A stretch of DNA of 64,000 nucleotides, taken from Gigaspora margarita. Its lineage: Eukaryota; Glomeromycota; Glomeromycetes; Diversisporales; Gigasporaceae. The stretch covers positions 105,318-169,317 of the forward strand of contig WTPW01001163.1 of NCBI GenBank assembly GCA_009809945.1. Reading direction: 5' to 3'. Below the pieces are notes generated by a model, which did not search any database, had not been told where the DNA came from, and was given only the letters and a program-made list of their open reading frames with translations. Shown here piece by piece: positions 53,891 to 64,000 of this stretch. The position numbers were made by a program, and so were the translations under genes. Position 1 is the first letter of the stretch, and the number at the start of each line of letters is the position of its first letter.

Positions 53891-54227
53891 AGATTACATC
53901 GAACACATGAAAAAAATAACAAAAAGAAATTTTTTTCATGATCACATGAGTTTATCGGATAACAAATATTATATTTATTGCATTATACATTAGTAAAACT
54001 GGTATATAATTGAAAAATTAAATATTTTGTCTTGCAATGGAGTCAAACCAGTCTAGTACTTCTTTTTCTGGATGCAAACTGGCGAAAGTTACGGAATTAA
54101 AAAAATCTGACAAAGCTGATAAATAGTAAAGAAGTTTATAAAGGGTAGTATAAAGAGATTTGATTTGAACAAATACAGTATAGTAATTATAAAAACGACA
54201 GAAAACTAGGTATGCACTAATAAAGCA
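53891..54227 (-). CDS. Short unknown C-terminal exon
   Basis: The minus-strand frame 54227-54018 has no stop for 69 codons and ends in TAA. It reads VFVQIKSLYTTLYKLLYYLS, ALSDFFNSVTFASLHPEKEV, LDWFDSIARQNI. A start codon is lacking, so it is probably the last exon of a gene or a fragment; a TTTATTAG acceptor near 54219 is possible. The 3' side contains AATAAA. The decayed paralogue lies at 31845-32134, so the segment was duplicated with the kinase/HMG block. Product unrecognised. Confidence 0.35.
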
Positions 54228-54946
54228 TCATACAAGAAAGCTATCTTGAAAAAAAAATACACAAAATGTAAATAGTCATTTATCTATTTATTTTGTAATG
54301 ATTTTTTTATATTATTTCATAATTGCCTTTTCATGAAATTTGTTAGCGCTCCGATTTCTTAAGTAAAATAAGCACGATACTTATAAAATCCATTAATGTA
54401 TTTAATATTGGTCGAATTTTTATTGGATAATTAGGTCTAATCCGAGTGTAAAAAGCCTAAACACTGCTAATCATGTTGGCACATTGTGGTGCAAAACTTG
54501 CACACATCCATGAATGGCTGAAACGTAACGACACATACTAAATGCTGGTGGATTTAAATAGATATAAGGCCTCTTTTTCAAAAATGTAAAATATTATCCC
54601 AAGCGCACCAGTAATAATAAGAGAATAATTGGGATAATCGCAGTGCAATTACATAATGTATGCAAATAAACGTCACATTATGAATAAATCAAAAGTTCCA
54701 AGAGGACCGAGCAATAACCACATTTGTTAGTTAAAGTTTATGGATTGTGATAATTTAAAAACTTGACTTCGGGACAAAGAAAAATATAAATACGACAGGA
54801 TTTGATTTATTTTTAAGCTTCAGATCAATGCAAAAAAACAAAGGAAAATCGATATTTAAAAAATAAAATTTATAATTAGCAAAAACTTTAAACATGAGCG
54901 AATATCAAACTAGTCTCTGTAAATCGTACGTACGCGTTTTCATAAA
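54228..54946. other. Intergenic stretch, no gene seen
   Basis: Mostly unique-looking, moderately AT-rich sequence. No convincing open frames. Confidence 0.35.
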
Positions 54947-54954
54947 TTCAGGGA

Positions 54955-55788
54955 TAGAGTTGTTAGCTGAAATATGCTATTTAGTCAAAATTTAGACACT
55001 TTGGTGTCTAAATATATTTCGACATAGCATTATTTTTGTCGAAATGTCAAAATCCTAAATTTGACTAAATGTCTAAATATTTGACTAAATAGATATTATA
55101 TGACTAAATATCTAAATAAATAACATTATACAGTCTAACCTCCCAAAACTGATACATTCGGTAGATAAACTTTAGATCAGTTTTCGATGCTTATTGGCGT
55201 ATAAATTTTTATTTCTAGTTAAATGTTTTTTTTTCAATATTAAATAAAGATATATATTATAGTTGGCTTTTTGTTTTTAAATTATTTGAACGATAAAATA
55301 AAATTGTAATTTACATGACTAAATATTTACTTTATCGAATTCATCTATAAAGTTAACATATTTTAATTTAAAATTTATTGTATTGAAAAGCTTAATATTG
55401 TAATTATTACATATGATCAAATTTAGATATTTAATTGTTCAGTCGCTTTGATAATACATATTGTTTAGTTAAATAAATCGGGGAAAAAATTTTTTTTAAA
55501 ACTAATTATATAGAAAATAGATTTTTTAAAGACTAAATTCAATAAATTAAGATAGTAAATAAAAGTATATCTCATATAAGATAAATTAACGCATATTTCA
55601 TATATTGCACAACTTATAAGCACAAGATATAATACTTATTTATTAATTAGCTAATTTAGACATTTCGACACTATTTAGAATTTCGACATAACTTTAGTAT
55701 TTCGACATTACTTTAGAATTTCGACATGCTAAATGCCGAAAGTCGAAATATTTCTACAAGCTTAAAATAATTTCGGCTAACAACACTA
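54955..55788. mobile_element. hAT-type non-autonomous element (TAGWGTTGTTAGC ends)
   Basis: The ends are TAGAGTTGTTAGCTGAAAT and, inverted, TAGTGTTGTTAGCCGAAAT. A perfect 8-bp duplication TTCAGGGA lies at 54947-54954 and 55789-55796. Subterminal GTCGAAAT and CTAAATATTTGAC words recur many times near each end. 834 bp, non-coding. Confidence 0.85.
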
Positions 55789-55819
55789 TTCAGGGATTAA
55801 TCCCATGATTCAAAGTCAG

Positions 55820-56480
55820 GTGATCGATGATTTATTAACGTTAAAATTCCATTCTCACCAGAAATTACTGTAATTCACAAGACTTGGTTATTTTACATCC
55901 TGATGGTCGAGTTCCTAAAACTCCTAACGTCTTTATGATTTATCGAAAATTGTTTGTTGAAACTGCTCGTGCTGGCGGTTATAACTTGCCAATGAATATT
56001 ATCCCTCAATGGCATCTCGATCATGGGAACACGAACCTGAAGAAGTAAAGAATGAATATAGGAGAATCGCAATTAAGCATTCAATTATCGTAATAAATTA
56101 TTTCCTAAAATAAAATTTCAGCGCAAGAAAAATTTTATTTGATGAATCTTCTACTCGCAAAATTACAGTAAAAATCTTAAATCTATGAGATCTGCAAATA
56201 AATCCATAAAGCATCATCAATTTGAATCAACCACATCTAAATTCCAAGTTCGTCTGAATAAATCTAATGAATTGCTTGATAATTTAAGCGATATTAATAT
56301 GAATTCACCAATTTTTAATCTTGATTTATTTACTAAATACGCCGAATTTTTTAGCAATCGAAATATATATCTGAGCCCTGATTTATCAATAACTTCTAAT
56401 GGCAACATTTCACCTAGTTCAAATATTTTGATTTATCAATTCAAGCAGATCAACAAGTAAATGATGATACTTTGTTAATG
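55820..56480 (+). pseudogene. HMG-box (MATA-type) gene remnant, copy B
   Basis: It is better preserved than copy A. Pieces on the plus strand: INVKIPFSPEITV (pre-box), VILHPDGRVPKTPNVFMIYR, KLFVETARAGGYNLPM (helix 1), SRSWEHEPEEVKNEYRRIA (helix 2, in another frame), FNYRNKLFPK (helix 3), then one clean frame 56185-56460 reading MRSANKSIKHHQFESTTSKF ... NISPSSNILIYQFKQINK. At least three frame changes separate the pieces. The HMG box would bind the DNA minor groove as a transcription factor. Confidence 0.7.
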
Positions 56481-56692
56481 AAAATCAGTCCCCTATTGCC
56501 ATTTATTATAGCTAATATAGACTTGGAATTTTAATTTCTCTAGTACTAATGAAATTTCAGAAATAAATTTACATAATTCACATTAAATCTTTGATTTACA
56601 GAATGCTTGCATTTTATAAACTTTATAATTTCTAATGGCCAGTTACACGTATCTTTCTCATCTATTATTAAATACAACAATAAATCAAGATT
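56481..56692 (+). other. Downstream flank shared by both HMG copies
   Basis: It matches 38600-38852 (for example CAGAATGCTTGCATTTTA, TAATTTCTAATGGCCA), so the duplication extends beyond the gene. Non-coding. Confidence 0.5.
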
Positions 56693-57216
56693 CTTGATGG
56701 CTTAATATCTCCTGTTACCTGTTCATAGTTTATTATCTGTATATGCTTGTAATTTGATATTTTCTATGACTAGTCGGTTGGTTGACAAGATTAATACATC
56801 ACACTCGTTAATGATGCCTAAGGTTTTAAAGAATAATCAAAAATTGAGACAGGAACAAAGAAGGTACATATATCGATAACTATATAAGTGCAGTATGATG
56901 TGTGGGAATAAGTTCTTGCACAAGTCATGTCCAACTTAATGTGTGTGCACAACTTATTTAGAGCATAACTGTGCTGTTGTTCAATAAAGTAAGTTTCGCT
57001 AATATTGTCCGAGAATTGGTAATTCATTATCATAATTTTTTGGTCTCTGTTGAACTCGATGGCTTAACAAAGGTAAACCAAGCTACTTATTTCATATATA
57101 ACCTTGTTACTATTAATAGTTTATTATCTGTATATGCTTGTAGTTTGACATTTTCTAACAGTTAGTCTTTTTAAGAGTATAATATCGATTGGCCAGCAAC
57201 ATTAATGCATCGCACT
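56693..57216 (+). repeat. Local duplication, unit 1 and start of unit 2
   Basis: Unit 1 (about 56693-56940) and unit 2 (about 57055-57216 plus 58603-58740) share AGTTTATTATCTGTATATGC, TTAATRCATCRCACT, AGGTTTTAAA, and TGTGATGTGTKGGAATAAGT. Unit 2 is split by the following hAT-type element. No gene is established, although a minus-strand word LD-x-TCARTYS-x-TS is common to both. Confidence 0.55.
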
Positions 57217-58602
57217 TAGTGCTCCGAATCGGGTCGGGTCAACCCGAAAATTTCGGGTCGGGTCGGGTCGGGTTCGGGTTAGAAAAATCTGACCCGAAAA
57301 TTATTCAAGTAAGAGATGCTCGAAATAAGCATTTTATGTTTTTTAAGGTTCTAATAGCAAATGCATATGTATTTTTAAATAATATTTTCAATAAAACCTC
57401 AAAAGACAGTCAAATATGCACCAATCGGATTTCTTTTAGCGATCGAGTCACGGAAGATCCTCGATTTTGATTGGTTAACAGCCACTGATCTGCAAATTTT
57501 GGCCCGCATTACATAATTGTTTACTAATTTCCGGCCGTAATTAACTTTGATTTTTTCATTACAAAAAAAATAGAAAATTTTGGAAAATAATCCCGCATTA
57601 TGGAAAAATTAACCCAGGAACAATTTTCGCTTAATAGGCTCTGTGGTTTCATTAGCAAAATTCTGAGTAATTCCGGTCAAATTTTTTTGATCTTCGCTCT
57701 TAGCCAATCAAAATCGAGGATCTGCTTGTTGCAACAAGGGGATCAGGTATAATGTGAAAATCACATTTTTTAAAAAATTATCGGTACGTAATTTGAAATT
57801 TCGGCTGAGACCACATCCTGCGCTCTAATATAAAAAAATTCCTTGCAAAAATTCGATGCAAATATNAAAATATTCTAATTTCTAATCTAGCTTTAACATA
57901 GACTTTTTACTTTAAATATTATGCATATTGAAATTGGGTTGATTCTTCGAAGAGATCTGATTGGTGCATATTTATNGATCCCAGCTAATGATATTAAAGA
58001 TCCCTAGTAATGATATTATATACTTTTTTCGAAAATATCTCAGCAATTACCATCTAATCCATAANATNGAATAAAACTAAAAAAGGTTTCATCGATTTTA
58101 GGTGGGCAGTTATCGGGTATTATTGATCAAAGTTTGGAAAANCTTAACTGCTGACTTTGTTTTAATAATCGCCTGAATTCTTTTTGACTTTGAACGATAA
58201 TATCTCAACAGCAAAATCGGTAATTTTTTTTATATTAATTCCATGGATAAAAATAAAANAACATTCATTAATTCTGAATATGCAATGTACGATTCTTACT
58301 GTAGTAGCCTGCTGAGTTTATAAGCATATTGTGCTTAGATTTGATTAGCCAAGTTCGATTATCATCGTTACATGAATTATTAAACGTTTAAGCGCAAAAA
58401 GGCGATTGAATTCATTTTTTTAAAAAAATTTAATATATTAGCCCTAAAATTTCGGGTCGGGTTCGGGTTGGGTCGGATCGGGTCGGGTTCGGTTCGGGTT
58501 GAAGCTCTAACCCGAAAGTTTTCAACCCGACCCGACCCGAAGTTTCGGGTCGGGTTCGGGTTGGCTCATAACCCGACCCGACCCGACCCGTTCGGAGCAC
58601 TA
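57217..58602. mobile_element. hAT-type element with GGGTCGGGT subterminal repeats
   Basis: The ends are TAGTGCTCCGAATCGGGTCG and, inverted, TAGTGCTCCGAACGGGTCGG. A perfect 8-bp duplication ATCGCACT lies at 57209-57216 and 58603-58610. GGGTCGGGTTCGGGT arrays fill the last about 80 bp on the left and about 130 bp on the right, unusually GC-rich here. The interior contains a further inverted repeat, GATCCTCGATTTTGATTGG (57453) against CCAATCAAAATCGAGGATC (57703). No transposase is found in the 1386 bp. Confidence 0.9.
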
Positions 58603-58610
58603 ATCGCACT

Positions 58611-59964
58611 TATCAACGATATCTTGGAAGGTTTTAAACGTAATAGACAAAACGGAAAAGGTATATTCATGCAATAACTTTATAATTCTAGTGTGATGTG
58701 TTGGAATAAGTTCTCGCGCAAGTCGCATCCAATAATAAAATAGATTGGGTCTGCCGAACAATAACGGAACAAGTGAAACATACTAGTATTGAACAAAAAA
58801 CCGAAAAATTTGCAAATGCGATGAATATATGTCGGGTATATAATGAATATTAAAATATCCGAATATTCATCGGTTGAATTCAATGAATGATGTGATTATG
58901 CTGTGCGAAAACATGTTTTATGTCAAGCCAAATTTCATTATTTGTCACTGCTTGTTCAGCATTGTGAATATCATAGTCATGAAAAATATTACAAGCATTT
59001 TATGTAAGTGAAGCGAAGGATATGGTATTTTACGATATGCATCCATACTTTTTCGGTTTGACGTTGTAAGGGTTGAAAATAATAATTTAGTGATTTTAAA
59101 ATCAAAATAACTTGTTACGCTAAATAATTGAAAGACCAAGTATATAATAAAACGCATAAAACGAGCTCTAATAAAATAATTTGACGTCTTGAACTTAAAG
59201 AATTCTAATAATTTTCAACATTGTTGCTTTTATATATAAGTATTAAAAAGAAAATTCTTGTAGGTTAGTCGGTTACACGTATCAATAGACTTTGAATTTT
59301 CGAGTGACATAATGTGCCCTTACTTAGTGCCAATTCTGTGTTCGTTGATCATGTAATCCAACTGATATATATGTAGGAAATGCATACACATAATACGGAC
59401 GCTAGTGATGAGCAATTCATGACTTCTCCAGCGTCCCACGCGTAGTGAATTATAGTCGAAAATCGAATTAATAGATTAATTGTAAAATTGGCAACAATCA
59501 ATTTGAATTTACAAACCAAATTTGTCGGTTAACCAATTATTGCGGTTTGCAACAGTCTGTAAATTTTGCAGATCATCAAAAAAAAAAAAAAAAGAAATCA
59601 CTTATCTGTTATTTCTAGATGATTTCCGATTTCCAATATCTGGTCATGAAATTGTAGATTTAAAAAATCGAAAATCATTTGAAAATCGCATGTGATTTCT
59701 TTTTTGCAATAATCGACAATTGCTACGATAAATCAAAATAAAAATCTTTATCGATTTTGTAGTTTGTAAAATGTCATCGAATGTTTTACAATCACTACAA
59801 ATAACAAAGAAAATCAACCACTACCTCTATTGGTAGTGTCACGGTGATGAACTGTATGCGGTGTACTTGTCTGAAAATCAGGATGAAAGCGATCAAACGA
59901 TCGTATCTTGTGCACGTGACACACGTGACCACGTGTTGATCGATCGGAATTATGAGATCTAAAG
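58611..59964. other. Intergenic stretch, no gene supported
   Basis: It begins with the second half of the local duplication (to about 58740). A minus-strand frame at 58680-58883 is Phe/Ile-rich and unrecognised. Around 59450-59770 loose AATCGATTA/AAAATCGA words recur. A short poly-A run lies at 59578-59594. Confidence 0.3.
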
Positions 59965-60554
59965 TAGGGATGCGAGTATACACTATACCGTATTATACCA
60001 CTGGTATAATACTAGTATTATACAAGTATTATACATAGGTAACTAGGTATAATACCAGTAATATTAATAATCCAATCAAATTTTCATATTTTTTTATTCT
60101 TAAAATGCTTCTTAGATGCAACTTGGTTTCAAATTTGTATATTCTGCTGCTTTTTTGCATTTACTAAATTTCTTACCAATTCACTATTTGTAAAATTGGT
60201 TAACATTAATAAATACCAGTACTCCAATATGTAAGTAATTGGTAGAACCATCAGGAGTAGTTGGAGAAATTAGTAAATTCTGCCTTTTTTAGTCACTATT
60301 GAATTGCCATTAATAAATTTTGTAATAGGACAGCGTGCAACCTGAGACAGAAATAGTAATGTTGTTGATGCAGATCTTAGTTAGAGTTATTGATATATTG
60401 TTTGCTATTTTAGATAGTGATCTGCATCAATAATATAACTTTCGCAGATTTTTATTACAGGTTTCACCCTGTCATATTATAAGTCTTTATAACGCTTATG
60501 CATATTATTAGTGAGTTAATATTTTAAGGCCCACTTTTATTGTTATGTAAAGTA

Positions 60555-61120
60555 AAATTAATTTATNAATCAGGTTGAGCCAAAGGTTTCATTTATTAAT
60601 TTAAGATTGNTAAACTGCACGATTAAAATCTGCCTAAATATATACAAATTGAATAAGTTAACAAAATAAAAACAATTAAATACTATTATTATAGTATAAT
60701 AAATTTGGAAGCTTTACTATAATAAGATTGTAATAGAATGATATTAAAGATAAATTGAATTTTAATAAATGAATCAAACTGTTAACACGTACCTTAAATT
60801 ATAAGCATTANAAAAAATATAGNAGTAAAACNTGAAACCTACTTTTATCGTTATCAGTTATNTAAAGTAAATTTGATTTATATAGCAGGTTAAGCAAAGT
60901 TTATTGTGGGTTTTAATTATTAATTTATGATTGCTAAACTGCACTGCATGATTAAAGTCTGGCTAGATATANGCAAATTGTAATAGGTTAGCAAAATGAA
61001 AACAACTAAATACTATCATTATANTACAATAATATTTGAATGCTATACTATGATAAGATTGTAATAGAACGATATAAAGATAAATTGTTTTTAATAAATA
61101 AATAAAACTGTTAATATGAG
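60555..61120 (+). repeat. Direct duplication in the hAT leader
   Basis: Two diverged units share AATTTATGATTGCTAAACTG, AAAACAATTAAATACTAT and AAGATTGTAATAGAAYGATA. They may contain the promoter of the transposase. Confidence 0.6.
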
Positions 61121-61271
61121 CATTAAATAATATAGGAGTAAAACATTAATAATTAAAATATAAAANGTACATATATAGTACAGTAATATTATAAATATAT
61201 ACTAACATAANTGTTATAANTATCAGCTTGGTTNGCTTGTATTAAATCATCAANTCATTATATTTATCAAT

Positions 61272-63181
61272 ATGCCACAAAAAAGTAAAATTTGGGATTA
61301 CTGGCTACGATTAGAAACTTTAACCACTATAGAATTAAGTCAGCTGGATAGTGAAACATCAAGTAACGATGAAGATGAGACAGAAGAATTTGATTCTTCA
61401 TCAATGAATACTCAAGTTCAAGGTTCAAAAAAGCTACATCCTCCAGTAAAATGTAAATATTGTCCAAAAAAATTTAAACGTGGACTTGCAACTCNTATGC
61501 AAAAGCATACTAATAGTTGTATAAATGCTCCTGAATCAGCNAAAACAATTAAAAACCCCAAATTACAGAATTCAAATTTAACACAAGGACAAAATTCAAA
61601 TTTTACACAAGAACTATAGAAAATTTTATAGATCGAATGGATCATAATGAAATATTAAATCTAGATTACAAGTTTGCCAAAGCAGTCTATTCTTCAGGTA
61701 TTCCTCTTAGTACATTCAAAAATCCTTTTTGGATAGAATTTTTTAATGCCCTTCGACCATCATTTCAAATTCCTAGTCGAGATAGATTATCAANAGGGCT
61801 TTTAGAAAATTTATATGAAGATGTTAAAAATGATGTTAATCATAAATTAAATAATGCTCAAAATATTACTATGGTTTCAGATGGTTGGTCAAATATCAAT
61901 TATGAAGCTGTTCAAAACTTTATTATTTGTTTACCAAATCCTGTTTTTTATGATGCAATTTTTTCTGGGGAAGCTCATCATACAGCAGAGTGGATGGCAT
62001 CACAAATTATCATCAAAATGGAAGAAATAGGTATTCATAAATTTTCATCCGTTATTACAGATACAGCTGCCAATATGAAAGCTGCCTGGAAGATAATTGA
62101 AGAAAAATATCCTGATATTATCTGTTTTGGATGTGCTTCACATGTTATTAACTTGTTAATCAGTGATATTCTAAAAATTGATGCAATTAAATCTATTATG
62201 GATATTGCTAAAACTGCTGTTAAATATTTTAAAGATCATACTATTTCAATGGCAAAGTTACGACGTATTCAAAAAGAAAATTATAACAAAGAAATTGCCT
62301 TAGTTCTTCCTGCAATTACATGATGGGGTACACATCTTGATTGTATTAAATCTCTTATTGAATCACAAACAGCAATTCAACAAATGCTTTTTGACCAAAG
62401 TACAACATCTTTAGAAATATCAATCAAAACACAATTACGTTCTGATGAATTTTGGAACAATCTTAAGATTATTATTAAAATTCTTCAACCAATTGTTGTT
62501 ACTTTAAAAAAATTTGAAGCAGATAACTCAACAATTTCAACTGTTTATTCCCAATTAATACAATTTTAACCAAAATTCAGAATGTTGATTGTATTATTCT
62601 GCAGAAATTCAACAAAAGTTCAATACTGATGGAATTATATTTATCATCCAATTATGACTATTGCATTTATATTGGACCCAAATTACATTGAAGAGAGTAA
62701 AAATGATTATGAATCTTCTTGTTTAGCAACATTTGCAAATTTTATCTCTTCAAAGTTTCCCGCTGAAGAAGCATCCAGAATGTATGTAGAATTATTAAAA
62801 TTTTGTAACAAGCAAATGCCATATAATAACGAACTAATTTGGAATTCAGCTATTCATCTCAATCCATCAACTTGGTGGTCTTCTTGGCCTTCGTCAGAAC
62901 TTCAAAAACTAGCAATTCGTATCTTGTCTATTCCAACTTCTTCTGCTTTTGCAGAACGTAATTATTCTAATTTTGGATTTATTCATTCGAAAATTAGAAA
63001 TCAGTTAAAGAATGAGCGAGTAAAAAAATTAGTTTATCTTTACAGTAACTTGAGAATGCATTATACAAAAATTGAACAAATTATTGAATATGACAAAAAT
63101 GCAAATGTTGATGAACCTTATAATGAAAATAGTAAAATTGAAGTGATCAATTTTAATTTAAATAATGACATATTGATTTAA
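61272..63181 (+). pseudogene. hAT transposase (BED finger, DUF659-like core, hAT C-terminus)
   Basis: It starts MPQKSKIWDYWLRLETL. BED finger: KCKYCPKKFKRGL ... MQKHTNSC (Cys pair, His and Cys), about residues 50-85. Core: NITMVSDGWSNINYEAVQNF (first Asp), FSSVITDTAANMKAAW (second Asp), DIICFGCASHVINLLISDI (C..H motif), WGTHLDCIKSL. C-terminus: WPSSELQKLAIRILSIPTSS, AFAERNYSNFGFIHSKIRNQ (dimerisation region with the catalytic-Glu segment upstream), ending at 63181. Breaks: frame change near 61610, TGA at 62321 before WGTH (Arg in relatives), stop at 62567 and a frame change near 62630. It cuts and pastes the element; this copy is inactive. Confidence 0.9.
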
Positions 63182-63434
63182 AAAAATTTTTTTTATCATT
63201 ATATGTTTATTATACATAAATATATAGTTATTATTATATATAGATATTGTTAACTTTTTATATTACAATAAAAATCATATATATTTATTATATTTATTAT
63301 TATATATGTTATATTTTAAATTTGTTCAATTTTTATATATATAATGTTATTATACCATACTATACGGTATAATACAGTATTATACCTAGTATTATACTAA
63401 GCATTTTTATTATACCGGTATAACCGCATCCCTA

Positions 63435-64000
63435 GATTGTTTAATATAAGTTCTACTCTAAACTAACCTATAACCTTAACCTCTAAGCCTAAAAAACTGT
63501 GCCTAAAAATTTTTTTCGATGGCTTGACAATTTTTTATATGGATTTTGCATATCATTTTCTTATTCTTTTTAACAAGGCCTAATTTTTTTTGCCGAAACA
63601 GTTTTAAAATAATTTTTAGTGTGTTTAAAGCAGGCCAGCTTTAAAATTTATTTTGCTAAAGTGGCAAGCTTTAAGATTTTTTTGCTAGCATCAGATCGTA
63701 AGTTACAACAGATTTAACTGACTATATGCAACTCTATTCCAGCCACACTAACCTAAATTCTAAGAGGGTGTCATTTTTATCCCTTTTTTACAATTTTTTG
63801 AAAAATGAGTTTTATTGGATTCATATAAATTTTGACATAATCGATCGACATTTTTCAATTACAAAAAAAAGTTGATATGCATAATAGAAAAATTACAGGA
63901 GGCTACGTAGAACCAGCACATCACAAGATTGCCTGATAGTCACATGTTGCCTTTAACCAATCAAAATCGTGATATCTCAAAATAAGATATATGTAAAAAA
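63435..64000. other. Right edge, no gene seen
   Basis: Unremarkable AT-rich sequence. TTTAACCAATCAAAATCGTGATATC near 63955 resembles the inverted-repeat arms inside 57217-58602. Confidence 0.3.

Larger units (their letters stand above)
59965..63434 (+). mobile_element. Autonomous-type hAT transposon, near complete
   Basis: The ends are TAGGGATGCGAGTATACAC and, inverted, TAGGGATGCGGTTATACC, followed on both sides by TATACC/GGTATA arrays (TATTATACCACTGGTATAAT). The 3.47-kb interior holds a transposase gene (61272-63181) behind a directly duplicated leader of about 300 bp (60555-60840 and 60860-61120). The flanking 8-mers (ATCTAAAG and GATTGTTT) do not match, so the insertion is old or rearranged. 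It could have supplied transposase for TAGRGATGC-ended relatives such as 3723-4081. Confidence 0.85.

Noticed and set aside
57240-58590. GGGTCGGGT arrays as telomeric sequence
   Set aside because: The unit is not a telomere repeat, and the arrays lie mirrored inside an element with a perfect 8-bp target duplication.

Overview
The window looks like a transposon-saturated accessory region of an arbuscular-mycorrhizal fungus (Glomeromycotina, Rhizophagus-like). The base composition is very AT-rich, with many runs of A/T and several N gaps in repeats. The host genes that can be recognised belong to families expanded in these fungi: tyrosine-kinase-like kinases whose N-terminal exons carry a C-x2-C ... 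WC-x2-C ribbon followed by a WTSGN element, and MATA-type HMG-box genes. The LINEs, hAT elements and a FAR1/MULE fragment are also typical of that group. No rRNA, tRNA, CRISPR array or bacterial-style operon was seen.

Region 1-7.2 kb holds degraded coding relics (a BED zinc finger and a zinc-knuckle stretch), two short hAT-type elements with perfect 8-bp target duplications, and inverted-repeat elements. Region 7.2-14.9 kb is an old LINE on the minus strand (RT, RNase H and C-terminal parts recognisable), interrupted by a 1-kb foldback element and a 1.9-kb AT-rich insertion. Region 15-31.8 kb has almost no genes. It contains a second copy of the foldback element next to an assembly gap, minisatellites, tandem arrays, and four members of a terminal-inverted-repeat family (ends CCCTRTAAGAAAA), one of them split by a hAT-like insertion.

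Region 32-57 kb is the host-gene core. It holds two divergent copies of a multi-exon kinase gene on the minus strand (34.0-37.0 kb and 48.5-51.9 kb), two broken HMG-box copies (38.0 and 55.9 kb), and a small duplicated exon segment (31.8 and 53.9 kb). Together these suggest an old tandem duplication whose units were later shuffled by insertions. Between the two copies sits a nearly full-length 8.3-kb LINE (39.845-48.117 kb) with a 15-bp target duplication. It lies inside a hAT-type element that itself has an 8-bp duplication. Both kinase copies are built from tandemly repeated exons bounded by phase-0 introns. Each repeat exon encodes the zinc ribbon plus a partial kinase N-lobe, and all of them lie upstream of one exon with the catalytic lobe. 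Copy B keeps catalytic motifs; copy A has lost HRD and DFG.

Region 57-64 kb contains a GGGTCGGGT-rich hAT-type element with a perfect duplication, then a near-complete autonomous hAT transposon (BED finger, DUF659-like core, hAT C-terminal region) with a few breaks. Most of the window is therefore nested mobile DNA, and insertion order can be read at several places from target duplications and empty sites.
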